Positions 19,511 through 30,848 of a stretch of 51,162 nt of DNA are shown piece by piece; position 1 is the first letter of the stretch; every line of letters begins with the position of its first letter. A model generated the notes under the pieces. It saw nothing but the letters and a program-made list of their open reading frames with translations. It was not told the DNA's origin and searched no databases. The position numbers and the translations under genes were made by a program. The stretch comes from an uncultured Pelagibacteraceae bacterium (GTDB taxonomy: Bacteria; Pseudomonadota; Alphaproteobacteria; Pelagibacterales; Pelagibacteraceae): NCBI GenBank assembly GCA_902571235.1, contig CACGBI010000007.1, positions 1 to 51,162 of the forward strand. Reading direction: 5' to 3'.

Positions 19511-20514
19511 TATTTTTTCAAATCTATAATATATCTTCCTGATGTTTCTCCTTTTAACATCTTAGGATAAATATCAATTACCTCATCTAAATTTATTTCT
19601 TTGACTGACTTTTCAAGTAGTTCAAAATTCATTAGTTTTCCAGCCTCATTCCATAAAAACTGTCTTCTTTTAATTGATGCAGTGACAGAATTAATTCCCC
19701 ATAATTTTACACCTCTTATAATAAAAGGCATTACTGTAGTGTTTAATTTAATATCTGCAGCATTACCACAAGCTGCTACTATACCTGCGTCTTTTGTTTG
19801 GGATAAAATATTTTCTAAAACCTTACCACCTACCGTATCAACTGCACCATCCCATAATCCTTTATCCAGAGGCCTTGCATCTTTGGTTAATTCAGTAGTA
19901 TTTATAACGTTTTTAGCTCCAATTGATTTCAAATAGTCTGCATTGTTATCTTTGCCTGTTACGGCAGTAACATCGCAACCAAGTTTGTTAAGTATCATGA
20001 CTGCCATGCTGCCTACTCCACCAGAAGCTCCACTTACAATAACGCTTTGAACTTTTTCACCAAGTAACAGTTCTTCTCTTGTAGTTTTTGTTGTAAATGA
20101 ACATTGAAGCGCAGTAAACCCAGCTGTACCCATTATCATAGCTTGTTTGAGTGAAATATTTTTTGGTTTTTTTACTAAAAAATCTCCATTAACTTTCGCG
20201 TATTGAGAATAACCACCAAAATAAATTTCACCTACTCTCCAACCGGTTAAAATAATTTCATCACCAGGTTTAAAATTATCATGATTACTTTCTTCTACAA
20301 CACCACTAAAATCTATCCCAGGAATATGTGGAAACTCTTTTACGAGTCTTGCTCCATTTTTCAAAATTAAAGCATCTTTGTAATTTAAACCAGAATATTC
20401 TACTTTTACGGATACATCTCCATGTTTTAAAAAACTTTTATCTATTGATTTAATTTCTCTCGTAAAACTTTCACCATCTTGGTTAAGTATAAGAGCTTTA
20501 AATTGATCTGGCAC
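19510..20514 (-). CDS. acuI: Acrylyl-CoA reductase (AcuI/YhdH family)
   Basis: MDR fold; YSGLNYKDALIL, GIDFSGVVEES, VSGASGGVGSMAV. Confidence 0.85.
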   Translation of the reverse strand: MPDQFKALILNQDGESFTREIKSIDKSFLKHGDVSVKVEYSGLNYKDALILKNGARLVKEFPHIPGIDFSGVVEESNHDNFKPGDEIILTGWRVGEIYFGGYSQYAKVNGDFLVKKPKNISLKQAMIMGTAGFTALQCSFTTKTTREELLLGEKVQSVIVSGASGGVGSMAVMILNKLGCDVTAVTGKDNNADYLKSIGAKNVINTTELTKDARPLDKGLWDGAVDTVGGKVLENILSQTKDAGIVAACGNAADIKLNTTVMPFIIRGVKLWGINSVTASIKRRQFLWNEAGKLMNFELLEKSVKEINLDEVIDIYPKMLKGETSGRYIIDLKK

Positions 20515-20515
20515 T

Positions 20516-21130
20516 TTAATCTTTTGATATACTAATAAATCTCAAATATCTATTTTGAAAACTTAAATCGTCCTTAAATTGACCTAAATAGTAATTTGTT
20601 ACTGTTGATGCTTGCTCTTTTTTAATTCCTCTCATGGTCATACATTGATGTGTTGAGTCAATTGTTACTGCTACACCTTTTGCATCTAAAGATTCCATTA
20701 AGGTATTTGCAATCTGCATAGTTAGTCTTTCTTGAGTTTGTAGTCTTTTAGAAAATACTTCGACTACTCTAGCTAATTTACTTAAACCAACTACTCTTTC
20801 TTTTGGAATATATGCAACATGAGCTTTTCCAATAATTGGTGCCATATGATGCTCACAATGACTTTGAACAGAGATATTTTTTTGAATTACCATATCGTCG
20901 TAACCCTCAACATCTCCAAAAGTTTTATCTAAAATTTGGTTAGGATCCTCAGTGTATCCTTTAAAATATTCTTTAAAAGCTTTTACAACTCTTTTAGGTG
21001 TTTCTAATAACCCTTCTCTATTTGGATCTTCTCCCATCCACGATAGAATTGTTTTAAAAGCTTCCTCTGCTTCTTTGTCAGAGATTTTTTTTATCTCATT
21101 TTGAGTATTTGTTTCTTTAACTAATTTCAT
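20516..21130 (-). CDS. folE: GTP cyclohydrolase I
   Basis: SVQSHCEHHMAPIIGKAHVAYIP, RLQTQERLT, MTMRGI. Confidence 0.95.
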   Translation of the reverse strand: MKLVKETNTQNEIKKISDKEAEEAFKTILSWMGEDPNREGLLETPKRVVKAFKEYFKGYTEDPNQILDKTFGDVEGYDDMVIQKNISVQSHCEHHMAPIIGKAHVAYIPKERVVGLSKLARVVEVFSKRLQTQERLTMQIANTLMESLDAKGVAVTIDSTHQCMTMRGIKKEQASTVTNYYLGQFKDDLSFQNRYLRFISISKD

Positions 21131-21206
21131 CGCAAGTTTTATACCTATAAATTAGTAATTTTAAAATATTTAAAATATACCTATATGTGCTACATAATCA
21201 CTTATT

Positions 21207-21674
21207 ATGTTCAAAAAAAGAGAGAATGTCCTAGAAATTGAAGAAGGAAAACTTCTATCGCCCAAATTTGATAATGATGGTCTAATCCCGGTTATTACCA
21301 TGTGTTCTAAGACAAAAGAAATTTTAATGCATGGCTATATGAATGTTGAAGCCTTAAAAAAAACTATTGAAACAAAAGAAGCTCATTATTTTAGTAGATC
21401 AAGAAGTGCTATTTGGCATAAAGGAAAAACAAGTGGATTTACCCAAAAAGTAACAGAAATAAGAATTGATGATGATCAAGATTCCATTTGGTTGTCAGTA
21501 GATATTGGTGATGGTGCTAGTTGTCATGTTGGATATCGATCATGTTTTTACAGATCAATTCCTTTAGGACCAATTGATAATGGAAGAAAAATTGAAATGA
21601 AATTTTTAGAAAAAGAAAAAAAATTTGATCCAGAAGAAGTATATAAGGGACAACCCAATCCAACAAAAATATAA
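21207..21674 (+). CDS. hisI: Phosphoribosyl-AMP cyclohydrolase
   Basis: GLIPVITM, LMHGYMNVEAL, SRSRSAIWHKGKTSG, SCHVGYRSCFYR. Confidence 0.92.
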   Translation: MFKKRENVLEIEEGKLLSPKFDNDGLIPVITMCSKTKEILMHGYMNVEALKKTIETKEAHYFSRSRSAIWHKGKTSGFTQKVTEIRIDDDQDSIWLSVDIGDGASCHVGYRSCFYRSIPLGPIDNGRKIEMKFLEKEKKFDPEEVYKGQPNPTKI

Positions 21675-22049
21675 ATGAGTGATAAACAAAAAAATGTTCT
21701 AGGGCATGATCTAGAACAATGTTCACTTGATCCATTAACTGGATGGTATCGAGATGGATGTTGTAATACCGATGAAAATGATCGAGGAGTTCATACTGTT
21801 TGTGCAAAAGTGACTAATGAATTTTTAGAATGGTGCAAAGAGGCTGGCAATGATTTAATTACACCTCATCCTGAGTTTGGTTTTCCGGGATTGAAAGATG
21901 GTGACGGTTGGTGTGTTTGTGCAAGTTGGTATGCAAAAGCAGTAGAAGCTGGAAAAGGTTGCCCTATTTATCTGAAAAGTACTCATCAAAATACACTAAA
22001 AATTTTACCTATTGAAACTTTAAAAAAATTTGCAATTGATCTCTCTTAA
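21675..22049 (+). CDS. DUF2237-family protein
   Basis: NVLGHDLEQCSLDPLTGWYRDGCCNTDENDRGVHTVCA; CxxxxxxP.TG..R.G.C pattern. Confidence 0.8.
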   Translation: MSDKQKNVLGHDLEQCSLDPLTGWYRDGCCNTDENDRGVHTVCAKVTNEFLEWCKEAGNDLITPHPEFGFPGLKDGDGWCVCASWYAKAVEAGKGCPIYLKSTHQNTLKILPIETLKKFAIDLS

Positions 22050-22057
22050 TCATTAAA

Positions 22058-22222
22058 ATGAATGATGATGCTCTATCAGTAGTATATTTAATTTTAGTGC
22101 TTGTTTTGCTTTTACCAGGTTTTATTTATGCCAATAAAAATAAAAAAGAATTTTTCAATAATATTTTGATTTGGATATTTGTTATTGGAATAATTGCAAT
22201 TATAATTAAATTTCTAAATTAA
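22058..22222 (+). CDS. Unlisted 54-aa two-TM small membrane protein
   Basis: MNDDALSVVYLILVLVLLLPGFIYANKNKKEFFNNILIWIFVIGIIAIIIKFLN*; fills the gap between DUF2237 and the ETF:QO stop. Confidence 0.5.
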   Translation: MNDDALSVVYLILVLVLLLPGFIYANKNKKEFFNNILIWIFVIGIIAIIIKFLN

Positions 22223-23842
22223 TTACATATTTCCATATTTAGGACCGCCACCACCTTCCGGAGTGATCCAGATAATATTTTGAGAGGGTTCTTTAATATC
22301 ACAAGTTTTGCAATGAATACAGTTTTGAGAATTTATTACAAATTTTTTTTTATCATTTTCAATTTGAACTTCATAAACTCCAGCTGGACAATATCTTTGA
22401 GCAGGTTCATCAAATTTTTCTAAAGTATAATTAATCGGAAGATTGGGATCTTTAAGTTTTAAATGAACCGGTTGGTTGTCTACATGATTAGTTCCTGTAA
22501 GATATACAGAACTCGTTTTATCAAAAGTTATTACATTATCATATTTTGGATAATCTATTCTAGGCATTTGATTTGCAGGCTTTAATGTTTCGTGATCAGC
22601 ATGTTTGTGTTTTAAAGTAAAAGGAATTTTGCCCCTAAACAAAATTTGATCAATACCTGTAAAAATTATTCCTAAAATTAACCCCCAACTAAAACTAGGC
22701 TTTACGTTTCGAGCTTCATAAAGCTCTTTATATAACCAGCTATTTTTAAATTTAACTTCATAAATAGATAAATCTTTATTTTCTTTTAAATGTTCATTAA
22801 TAGTTTCAGCCGCAATCATTCCACTTTTCATTGCGGTGTGAGAGCCTTTAATTTTTGGCATGTTTAAAGTTCCAGCATCACAGCCTATTAATAATGCTCC
22901 AGGCATAAACATTTTTGGTAAACTTTGAAATCCACCTTCAATTAAAGCTCTAGCTCCGTAAGATATTCTTTTTCCACCCTCTATAATTTTTTTAATTGCT
23001 GGATGTGTTTTGAATCTCTGAAATTCATCATAAGGTGATAAATGAGGGTTTTTGTAATCTAAACCAATTACATAGCCTAGAAAAACTTGTTTATTTTCTG
23101 CATGATACATAAAACTACCACCATAAGTACTGTTATCTAATGGCCATCCTGCTGTATGCATAACAAAACCTTCTTCATGATTTTTATCTTCTATTTCCCA
23201 TATTTCCTTAAATCCAATTCCATATTGTTGAGGATCTTTGTCTTTATTTAATTCAAATTTTTTAATTAATTGTTTTCCTAAATGACCCCTACACCCTTCT
23301 GCAAATACAGTTACTTTACCCAAAAGTTCAATGCCAGGTTCAAAACTGTCTTTTTTATTTCCATCTTTATCTATACCCATATCTTGAGTAGCTACGCCTC
23401 TAACAGATCCATTCTCATTATATAAAATTTCGCTAGCTGGAAATCCTGGAAATATTTCTACTCCTAAACTCTCAGCTTGTTCTGCTAGCCATCTACATAA
23501 ATTTGCAAGACTGATAATATAATTTTTATGATTTTGTTGTACTGCTGGTAGAAGCCATGTTGGCCAACTTAGCGATTTAGTTTTTCCCAAAAACAAAAAT
23601 TTTTCTTTAGTAACCTTTGTTTTAATGGGAGAATTTAATTCTCTCCAATTAGGTAATAACTCATCTAGTGCGCGAGTTTCAAAAACATTACCGCTTAAAA
23701 TATGAGCTCCAATTTCTGAAGCTTTTTCTAACAAGCAAACATTCAAATTTGGATCTAATTGTTTTAACTTTATTGCAGTAGATAAGCCAGATGGACCTCC
23801 ACCTATAATAACAACATCATATTCCATCGATTCTCTAGACAT
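22223..23842 (-). CDS. etfD: Electron transfer flavoprotein-ubiquinone oxidoreductase
   Basis: FAD motif VVIIGGGPSGLSTAI; C-terminal 4Fe-4S cluster CIHCKTCDIKEPSQNI; LIGCDAGTLNMPKIKGSHTAMKSG. Confidence 0.95.
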   Translation of the reverse strand: MSRESMEYDVVIIGGGPSGLSTAIKLKQLDPNLNVCLLEKASEIGAHILSGNVFETRALDELLPNWRELNSPIKTKVTKEKFLFLGKTKSLSWPTWLLPAVQQNHKNYIISLANLCRWLAEQAESLGVEIFPGFPASEILYNENGSVRGVATQDMGIDKDGNKKDSFEPGIELLGKVTVFAEGCRGHLGKQLIKKFELNKDKDPQQYGIGFKEIWEIEDKNHEEGFVMHTAGWPLDNSTYGGSFMYHAENKQVFLGYVIGLDYKNPHLSPYDEFQRFKTHPAIKKIIEGGKRISYGARALIEGGFQSLPKMFMPGALLIGCDAGTLNMPKIKGSHTAMKSGMIAAETINEHLKENKDLSIYEVKFKNSWLYKELYEARNVKPSFSWGLILGIIFTGIDQILFRGKIPFTLKHKHADHETLKPANQMPRIDYPKYDNVITFDKTSSVYLTGTNHVDNQPVHLKLKDPNLPINYTLEKFDEPAQRYCPAGVYEVQIENDKKKFVINSQNCIHCKTCDIKEPSQNIIWITPEGGGGPKYGNM

Positions 23843-23865
23843 ACTCTAGTTTTTAACTGTAAGGA

Positions 23866-24819
23866 TTATTTTTGTATAGTGTTTAATTTGTTCAGTTCTT
23901 CCATGAATTGAGGTAAAGCTTCAAATAAATCAGCCTCAAGACCATAGTCTGCAACGCTAAAAATTGGCGCTTCTCCATCTTTATTAATTGCAACTATGAT
24001 TTTACTTTCTTTCATTCCAGCCAAATGCTGAATTGCACCCGAAATTCCTATTGCAATATATAAATCTGGTACTACCACTTTTCCTGTTTGACCAACTTGA
24101 TGATCATTACTTATATATCCAGCGTCTACTGCTGCTCTTGATGCTCCAATCGCTGCACCGAGCTTGTCAGCAATTTCAGTAATCAATTTAAAATTGTCTC
24201 CACTTTGCATTCCTCTTCCACCTGATACAACAATTCTCGCTGTGCCTAGCTCAGGTCGGTCAGATTTTATTTCTTCCCTTTTGATAAATTTTGTATTTGA
24301 AAATTCTTCACTAGCTTCTACTTTTTCAATTGGAGCTGATCCTCCAGTGCTTTCGCATGGATCAAAAGAAGTAGGTCTTATTGTTACACATTTTTTTACA
24401 TCATTACTTTTAATTGTCGCAAAAGCATTGCCAGCATAGATTGGTCTTAAAAATGTATCTGGTGATATTACTTTAATGATGTCACTTACCTGAGAAGTAT
24501 CAAGGTGCGCAGCAATTCTTGGCATTAAATTTTTTCCAAATGTATTTGCTGAACAAACAATATGAGAGTAATTCTCTGCAAGTTTAACAATTACTGGAGA
24601 ATAATTTTCTGCAGTGAAGTTTTCATAATGGGTTGCTTCTACACTTAATACTTTTTTAACTACTGGAAGTTCAGATAATTGTTTTACTGCGGTTGAACTA
24701 TTTTGACCAATAATCACAGCATGAACGTCTGAGTCTATTTGAGATGCTGCAGTAGCTGCATTTAAAGTGAATGGTCTTAACTCTTTATTATTATGTTCAG
24801 CTATAAGTAAAACTGCCAT
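23866..24819 (-). CDS. etfA: Electron transfer flavoprotein subunit alpha
   Basis: [53 protein letters not shown]. Confidence 0.95.
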   Translation of the reverse strand: MAVLLIAEHNNKELRPFTLNAATAASQIDSDVHAVIIGQNSSTAVKQLSELPVVKKVLSVEATHYENFTAENYSPVIVKLAENYSHIVCSANTFGKNLMPRIAAHLDTSQVSDIIKVISPDTFLRPIYAGNAFATIKSNDVKKCVTIRPTSFDPCESTGGSAPIEKVEASEEFSNTKFIKREEIKSDRPELGTARIVVSGGRGMQSGDNFKLITEIADKLGAAIGASRAAVDAGYISNDHQVGQTGKVVVPDLYIAIGISGAIQHLAGMKESKIIVAINKDGEAPIFSVADYGLEADLFEALPQFMEELNKLNTIQK

Positions 24820-25568
24820 TATATTACCTTTGCCTCATTTTTTAATTTCTGAACCAATTCAGCAACATTAGCTACCTTTATGCCTGCTTTTCTTTTAGGA
24901 GGTTCCTCTACTTTTAATTGTTCTAACCTAGGTGATGCATCTACACCTAATTCAGATGCAGCAATTTCTTCAATAGGTTTTTTCTTTGCCTTCATGATAT
25001 TTGGTAATGATGCATATCTTGGTTCATTCAACCTAAGATCACAAGTTACAATAGCTGGAGTATTTATTTCGATTGTCTCAAGTCCCTCATCTATTTCTCT
25101 AGTAACTTCTAATTTATTGTCTTTAACATCAATTTTTGAAGCAAATGTTGCTTGAGGCCAATTTAATAAAGCGCTCAACATTTGACCTGTCTGATTACAA
25201 TCGTCATCTATTGCTTGTTTGCCCATGAATACTAAATCTGGTTTTTCTTTATCTACTATTTTTTGTAAAATTTTTGAAACAGCTAGTGGCTCTAGAATTC
25301 CGTCAACTTTTACATGAATACCTCTGTCTGCGCCAACAGCTAATGCTTTTCTAACTGTCTCTTGAGCTTTTTCTTCTCCAACAGTTATTGCAACTACTTC
25401 TGTTGCTTTACCTGTCTCTTTAATTTTTACAGCCTCTTCAATTGCATTATCATCAGGAGGGTTAGTAGACATTTTAACGTTATCTGTAACTATACCAGTG
25501 CCATCTTCTTTCACTCTAATTTGAACGTTATAATCAATAACTCTTTTTACAGCTACTAAAATTTTCAT
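24819..25568 (-). CDS. etfB: Electron transfer flavoprotein subunit beta
   Basis: [51 protein letters not shown]. Confidence 0.95.
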   Translation of the reverse strand: MKILVAVKRVIDYNVQIRVKEDGTGIVTDNVKMSTNPPDDNAIEEAVKIKETGKATEVVAITVGEEKAQETVRKALAVGADRGIHVKVDGILEPLAVSKILQKIVDKEKPDLVFMGKQAIDDDCNQTGQMLSALLNWPQATFASKIDVKDNKLEVTREIDEGLETIEINTPAIVTCDLRLNEPRYASLPNIMKAKKKPIEEIAASELGVDASPRLEQLKVEEPPKRKAGIKVANVAELVQKLKNEAKVI

Positions 25569-28006
25569 TAAGCTCTCAATAAATTATTTTCTGAATCATA
25601 TGGACTCTCATCTAGAACAGTAGCGTCGTACATTTCACCTAATATATCAACTTGTAATTTGTCGCCCACATTTGAACAATCTGGTTTAACCATTGCAAGA
25701 GCTATTGATTTATCTAATCTAAACCCAAATTCACCGCCTGTAGCTCTCCCAACAACTTTTCCATCTTTGAAAATTGGGTTATTACCCAATACGTCAGCAT
25801 TTTTTGTATTATGAACTTCTAGAGTAACTAATTTATTATCAAAGCCTTTTTCTCTCCATTTGTTAAGTGCTTCCAAACCAATAAAATTTCCTTTATTTGG
25901 GTGAATAAACCTATCTAGACCAGACTCATATGGTGAGTACTCGATTGATAATTCTGTACCTACTAATTTATAAGATTTTTCAACTCTTAGACTGTTCATA
26001 GCTCTAATTCCAAAAGGCTTTATACCTAAATCTTTTCCCGCTTCCATTAACTTATCAAATATGTGATTTTGATATTCGATTGGGTGATGCAATTCCCATC
26101 CTAACTCACCTACGAAGTTTACTCTCATTGCATTTACTGGAGCATATCCAACATTCACATTTTTAGCAGTAAGCCATTTAAAATTCTCATTAGAAAAATC
26201 ATCTGTTGAAACTTTTTGCATTAATTGTCTAGCTTTAGGACCTGCTACAACCAAAACCCCAGTGCTGTTTGTTAAATCTTCAAAAATTACTGAACCATCA
26301 TCTGGCATCCATTTTTGTATCCAATCATGATCTAATCTTAGATTTGCTCCAGCAGAAACTAAGTAATAACTATTCTCAGCCTCTTTCATTATTGTAAACT
26401 CAGAATGAACCCCACCTTTAGTATTTAATGCATGACATAAATTTATTCTTCCAATTTTTTTCGGAAGTTTATTAGCAACCAAATAATCAAGAAATTCCTC
26501 TGCTTTTGGTCCTCTAATTCTACATTTTGCAAACGCTGTCATATCTAAGAGACCTACGTTTTCTTTTACATTTTGACATTCTTTTTTAATTGCATCGAAC
26601 CATTTTGATCTTCTAAATGACCAATCATCTTTTTGTTCCATTCCATCTGTTGCGAAAAAATTTGGTCTCTCCCAACCAAATTTTTGACCAAACACAGCAC
26701 CTAAATTTTTCATTCTCTCATAACAAGGAGCAGTTCTTAAAGGTCTAGCTGCAGGTCTTTCTTCATCAGGATAGTGTGTGATAAAAACATGACTGTAGGC
26801 TTCTTCATTTTTAGCTTTTAAATAAGATTTAGTTGCATAATTTCCGTAACGTCTTGGTTCAACACCAAGCATATCTATAGTTGGTTCGCCATCAACTATC
26901 CACTCAGCCAATTGCCAACCAGCACCGCCTGCTGCAGTAATTCCAAAACTGTGTCCTTCATTAATCCAAAAATTCTTTAGTCCCCAAGCAGGTCCAACAA
27001 TTGGATTCCCGTCTGGTGTATAACAAATAGCTCCATTATAAACTTTTTTAACCCCAACTTCTCCAAAAGCAGGAACTCGATGAATTGCTCCTTCAATATG
27101 TGGTGCTAATCTATCTAAATCCTCTTGAAATAATTCATACTCAGAATTTTTTGAAGGTCCTTCAACATAGCAAGCTGGAGCCCCATCTTCGTATGGACCT
27201 AGAATTAATCCACCTGCTTCTTCCCTCATATACCATCTACTATCACTATCTCTTAAAACCCCCATCTCAGGAAGACCATCTTTTTTTCTTTTTTGAATTT
27301 CAGGGTGTGGTTCTGTTACAATGTATTGATGCTCAACTGGTATAACGGGAATATCTAATCCAACCATTTCTCCAGTTTGTCTTGCAAAATTACCAGAACA
27401 TGAAATTATATGTTCACATTCAATTGACCCTTTATCCGTTTCAACAACCCAGCCGTCTTTAGTTTGCTTCATAGCAATAACAGCTGTATTTCTGTAAATT
27501 TCTGCACCCATATTTCTTGCACCGGTGGCAAGTGCTTGAGTTAAGTCTGCTGGCTGAATGTATCCATCTTCTGGATGTTGTATTGCTCCTACTAAATCAT
27601 CTGTATGACATAAGGGCCAAATTTCTTTTACCTGTTGAGGAGTTAAAAATTTTACATCAACTCCTATAGTTCGAGCAACACCTGCATATTGATGATACTC
27701 ATCCATTCTATCTTTAGTACTGGCTAAACGAATATTTGATACAACACTAAAACCAACATTTTTTCCTGTTTCTTCTTCTAATTTTTTATAAAGATCAACA
27801 GCATATTTATGAAGCTGTCCTACTGAATAGCTCATGTTAAACAAAGGTAATAGTCCAGCAGCATGCCACGTTGAACCTGAAGTTAATTCTTTACGTTCTA
27901 CAAGAACAACATCTGACCAACCTTTTTTAGCTAAGTGATAAAGAGCACTTACACCAACTACTCCTCCACCAACTACTACAACTTTCGTTTTTGTTTTCAT
28001 GAGCAA
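25568..28006 (-). CDS. Dimethylglycine/sarcosine dehydrogenase family protein (FAD oxidase + GcvT-like fusion)
   Basis: N-terminal [33 protein letters not shown]-terminal folate-binding GcvT domain; followed by etfB. Confidence 0.88.
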   Translation of the reverse strand: MLMKTKTKVVVVGGGVVGVSALYHLAKKGWSDVVLVERKELTSGSTWHAAGLLPLFNMSYSVGQLHKYAVDLYKKLEEETGKNVGFSVVSNIRLASTKDRMDEYHQYAGVARTIGVDVKFLTPQQVKEIWPLCHTDDLVGAIQHPEDGYIQPADLTQALATGARNMGAEIYRNTAVIAMKQTKDGWVVETDKGSIECEHIISCSGNFARQTGEMVGLDIPVIPVEHQYIVTEPHPEIQKRKKDGLPEMGVLRDSDSRWYMREEAGGLILGPYEDGAPACYVEGPSKNSEYELFQEDLDRLAPHIEGAIHRVPAFGEVGVKKVYNGAICYTPDGNPIVGPAWGLKNFWINEGHSFGITAAGGAGWQLAEWIVDGEPTIDMLGVEPRRYGNYATKSYLKAKNEEAYSHVFITHYPDEERPAARPLRTAPCYERMKNLGAVFGQKFGWERPNFFATDGMEQKDDWSFRRSKWFDAIKKECQNVKENVGLLDMTAFAKCRIRGPKAEEFLDYLVANKLPKKIGRINLCHALNTKGGVHSEFTIMKEAENSYYLVSAGANLRLDHDWIQKWMPDDGSVIFEDLTNSTGVLVVAGPKARQLMQKVSTDDFSNENFKWLTAKNVNVGYAPVNAMRVNFVGELGWELHHPIEYQNHIFDKLMEAGKDLGIKPFGIRAMNSLRVEKSYKLVGTELSIEYSPYESGLDRFIHPNKGNFIGLEALNKWREKGFDNKLVTLEVHNTKNADVLGNNPIFKDGKVVGRATGGEFGFRLDKSIALAMVKPDCSNVGDKLQVDILGEMYDATVLDESPYDSENNLLRA

Positions 28007-28056
28007 TTCCTACTAAATTTTTTGAAATAACGAAACAAAATTGTATCTAAGTATAA

Positions 28057-28530
28057 TCAAATTGAACTTCCGAGAGGGATGGGATTTGAGACAATAGTAG
28101 TCAGCCAGCAATCCTTAAGGCCTCCATCCTCCATATATTTTTCTACTTGCCAATTAAACTTATGATAAATTTTATTCTTATCTAAAATAACTACTTCAAA
28201 TTGAGCCCATTTATCACCACTTCTGAGCAGTGTAATTGTGTGACTTAAATGATTAAGCATCATTTGGTATGTATCTCCTTTTATCATCCTTTTAAAATTG
28301 TCTAAGGGACCAGTTACTTTTTTATTATTTGGATGTGCAAAATTCCAAGTTTGTTCAATTCCTCCATCTTTGTACTCTCTATCGTTATTCATAAGTCCCT
28401 CTAATTGTATTTTTACTACTTCGGCAGGTAAAATTGAATTTTTTGGAATTAATAAATCTGCTTTTAAAAATGAAGCATTAAGAAAAAAAAATACAATTAC
28501 ACTAAACGTTAAGTGCAGTTTTTTTAACAT
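28057..28530 (-). CDS. DUF4864-like secreted protein (start likely MLKKLHL)
   Basis: signal peptide; NDREYKDGGIEQTWNFAHPNNKKVTGPLDNF resembles DUF4864. Confidence 0.6.
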   Translation of the reverse strand: MLKKLHLTFSVIVFFFLNASFLKADLLIPKNSILPAEVVKIQLEGLMNNDREYKDGGIEQTWNFAHPNNKKVTGPLDNFKRMIKGDTYQMMLNHLSHTITLLRSGDKWAQFEVVILDKNKIYHKFNWQVEKYMEDGGLKDCWLTTIVSNPIPLGSSI

Positions 28531-29071
28531 CGTTAAGAAATTCTTTTCTTTTTTTTTCACTTACAAATGGTACAGCAAAGTATCTTCTATAATTGATATT
28601 ATAAATGCCGCACATATGAAAAACTCCTCTTTTTAATCTTCTAATTGGTAAGTTTAAAAAAAACGTAGTAATTGCTAATCTTGGAGATCCGTAAGTACAA
28701 AAAATGATTGCTTTTTTATCTCTAAGATTCCCAATTGGATATCCATAATTACCCCATAACTGTTTAAATCTGAAAGCCCATGGCGGTGCCAGAACTTTAT
28801 CTATCCATCCCTCAACTATTGCAGGCATTCTAAAATTCCAAATCGGTGCAATCAAAACTATCGTATCACTAGTCTCAATTCTTTTTCTATGATCCAAAAC
28901 AATATCATCAGGTTCTTCTCCTGCAAAAACTGGATCAAATTTTTCTTTATAAAGATCTATAGCATCAACAGAATGCCCTTTTTCTTCAGCGGTTTTTATA
29001 AAGGTTTGTCTAATAGCTGAATTAAATGATTTGTCATCATAATGACCATATATAAGAAAGATTTTTTTCAT
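28502..29071 (-). CDS. NAD(P)H-dependent flavodoxin-fold oxidoreductase
   Basis: KIFLIYGHYDDKSFNSAIRQTF; IVLIAPIWNFRMPAIVEGWIDKVL. Confidence 0.8.
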   Translation of the reverse strand: MKKIFLIYGHYDDKSFNSAIRQTFIKTAEEKGHSVDAIDLYKEKFDPVFAGEEPDDIVLDHRKRIETSDTIVLIAPIWNFRMPAIVEGWIDKVLAPPWAFRFKQLWGNYGYPIGNLRDKKAIIFCTYGSPRLAITTFFLNLPIRRLKRGVFHMCGIYNINYRRYFAVPFVSEKKRKEFLNDVKKTALNV

Positions 29072-29072
29072 A

Positions 29073-29507
29073 TTAACTTTGTAAAACTGGAAATGCTTGC
29101 CGTACTTTTAAAAAATGTTTTTGATATTCCATTTTAGTACATTTATCTTCAACATATTCAATCTTATTTTCTTCAACAATTTTTTTTGCCTCTTCATTTT
29201 TAATACCTAACTGTAACCATAAAACTTTAGCTTTGATATTGACTGCATCTTTTGCAATATCTAATGCTTCTTTCGAAGGTCTAAAAACATCTACGATATC
29301 AACTGTGTCTTTAATATCGGTTATTTTTTCAAAAACTTCCTCTCCTAAAATTTTTTGACCTTTAGCTTTGGGATTAACAGGAAAAACTTTAAATCCATAC
29401 TCTTGCATATACTTCATGACAATAGTTGATGCTTTAGTTGGATCATTACTTACTCCAATCATTGCAATAGATTTATATTTTTTAAGTATTTCTTTAATAT
29501 TACTCAT
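29073..29507 (-). CDS. CoA-binding (YccU-like) protein
   Basis: IAMIGVSNDPTKASTIVMKYMQEYGFKVFPVNPK; VLWLQLGIKNEEA. Confidence 0.85.
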   Translation of the reverse strand: MSNIKEILKKYKSIAMIGVSNDPTKASTIVMKYMQEYGFKVFPVNPKAKGQKILGEEVFEKITDIKDTVDIVDVFRPSKEALDIAKDAVNIKAKVLWLQLGIKNEEAKKIVEENKIEYVEDKCTKMEYQKHFLKVRQAFPVLQS

Positions 29508-29697
29508 TATTTTTTCTTATCTGATCTTCACAAAACTTCTTTGCTTCTTTCAAATCTGTAATTTTAGTCTCAGATAATTTTTGACTACCAGCGACGCAGG
29601 CATCAACAGCTCTTTTAAAATTATGATCTCGCATGTCTAAAACTACATAAAGTCCAATAATTATAAAAATTACAATTAAGCCATTTTTAATTGTCAT
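29500..29697 (-). CDS. Hypothetical small single-TM protein (65 aa)
   Basis: N-terminal TM; overlaps both neighbours by 4-8 nt in operon orientation. Confidence 0.55.
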   Translation of the reverse strand: MTIKNGLIVIFIIIGLYVVLDMRDHNFKRAVDACVAGSQKLSETKITDLKEAKKFCEDQIRKNNE

Positions 29698-30467
29698 TTA
29701 TTTTTCCATTTTGGTTTTCTTTTTTCTAGAAATGCTGAAATACCTTCTTTGGCATCCATAGCCATCATATTTAAAGTCATCATTTTACTTGTATAAGCAT
29801 AAGCTTTTCTCAATGGCATTTCCAATTGTTTATAAAAAGCTTGTTTACCAATTTTAATTGTAAGATTTGATTTAGAAGCAATTTTTTTTGCAATCTTTAT
29901 AACTTCACTATTTAATTTTGATTTTGAAAAACAATCATTTATTAAACCTACCTCTTTTGCATAATCAGCTTTTATTGGTTCTCCTGTAAGCAACATTTTC
30001 ATCATTGGTTTTCTATTAATTTTTCTACTAACAGCAACCATTGGTGTGCTGCAAAATAACCCTATATTTACTCCAGGAGTTGCAAATAAAGCATCTTTGG
30101 TACTGTAAGCAAGATCGCAACTTGCAACTAGCTGACATCCAGCAGCGTAGGCTGCACCATGAACTTTAGCTATAACCGGTTTTCGTCCTTCAATAATTTG
30201 AAGCATTAGTTTTGAACACAAGTTAAATAGTTTTTGATATTTTTCTTTTTTTTTTAAACCTTTTACTTCTTTTAAATTATGGCCAGAACTAAATCCTTTT
30301 CCAGCACCCTCTAGAATTATTACTTTAACTTTCTTATCTTTATTAAGTTTTTTAAAAACTTTAATTAAATCAAGCAGATTTTTTGTTGATAAAGAATTAT
30401 ATGTTTTAGGATCATTAATTATTACTCTTAAAATATCTTTTCCCTGATTAACAATTTTAATATTCAT
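29694..30467 (-). CDS. Enoyl-CoA hydratase/isomerase family protein
   Basis: GKGFSSGHNLKEV, AKVHGAAYAAGCQLVASCDLAYS. Confidence 0.88.
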   Translation of the reverse strand: MNIKIVNQGKDILRVIINDPKTYNSLSTKNLLDLIKVFKKLNKDKKVKVIILEGAGKGFSSGHNLKEVKGLKKKEKYQKLFNLCSKLMLQIIEGRKPVIAKVHGAAYAAGCQLVASCDLAYSTKDALFATPGVNIGLFCSTPMVAVSRKINRKPMMKMLLTGEPIKADYAKEVGLINDCFSKSKLNSEVIKIAKKIASKSNLTIKIGKQAFYKQLEMPLRKAYAYTSKMMTLNMMAMDAKEGISAFLEKRKPKWKNK

Positions 30468-30473
30468 TAAAGA

Positions 30474-30848
30474 TTATTTGAGTTTACCTTCTTCTCTCAT
30501 TTTCGCTCTTATTTTAGTGGCTGAAATTTCCTGTATTTCCTTCGAAAGTTCAATTTCCTCAATTTTATACCCTACACCTCTACCATAACAAATATTTGTA
30601 ATGTTTGGCACCATCATAATCTTAAAACGTCCCTTAAACTCAGGATTCAATCTATCTTCGATATTTTTTTTAACTGTTTCAAAATCAAATGGATTGTCAT
30701 CAACTCCTTGAACATCTCTTATTTGAATACAAACTTGACCAGTCTTCTTTATGATTTCTTTAAATAAAGTATAATGACCATCATGAAATGGTTGCCATCT
30801 TCCTAGCATTTGTGCTGTTGGTTTTTTATTATCCCATTCATAAGTCAT
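30474..30848 (-). CDS. Nucleotidyltransferase (HxGH cytidylyl/adenylyltransferase, NadM-like); start MTYEW
   Basis: MLGRWQPFHDGHYTLF and EISATKIRAKM; ATGA overlap with upstream kinase gene. Confidence 0.75.
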   Translation of the reverse strand: MTYEWDNKKPTAQMLGRWQPFHDGHYTLFKEIIKKTGQVCIQIRDVQGVDDNPFDFETVKKNIEDRLNPEFKGRFKIMMVPNITNICYGRGVGYKIEEIELSKEIQEISATKIRAKMREEGKLK

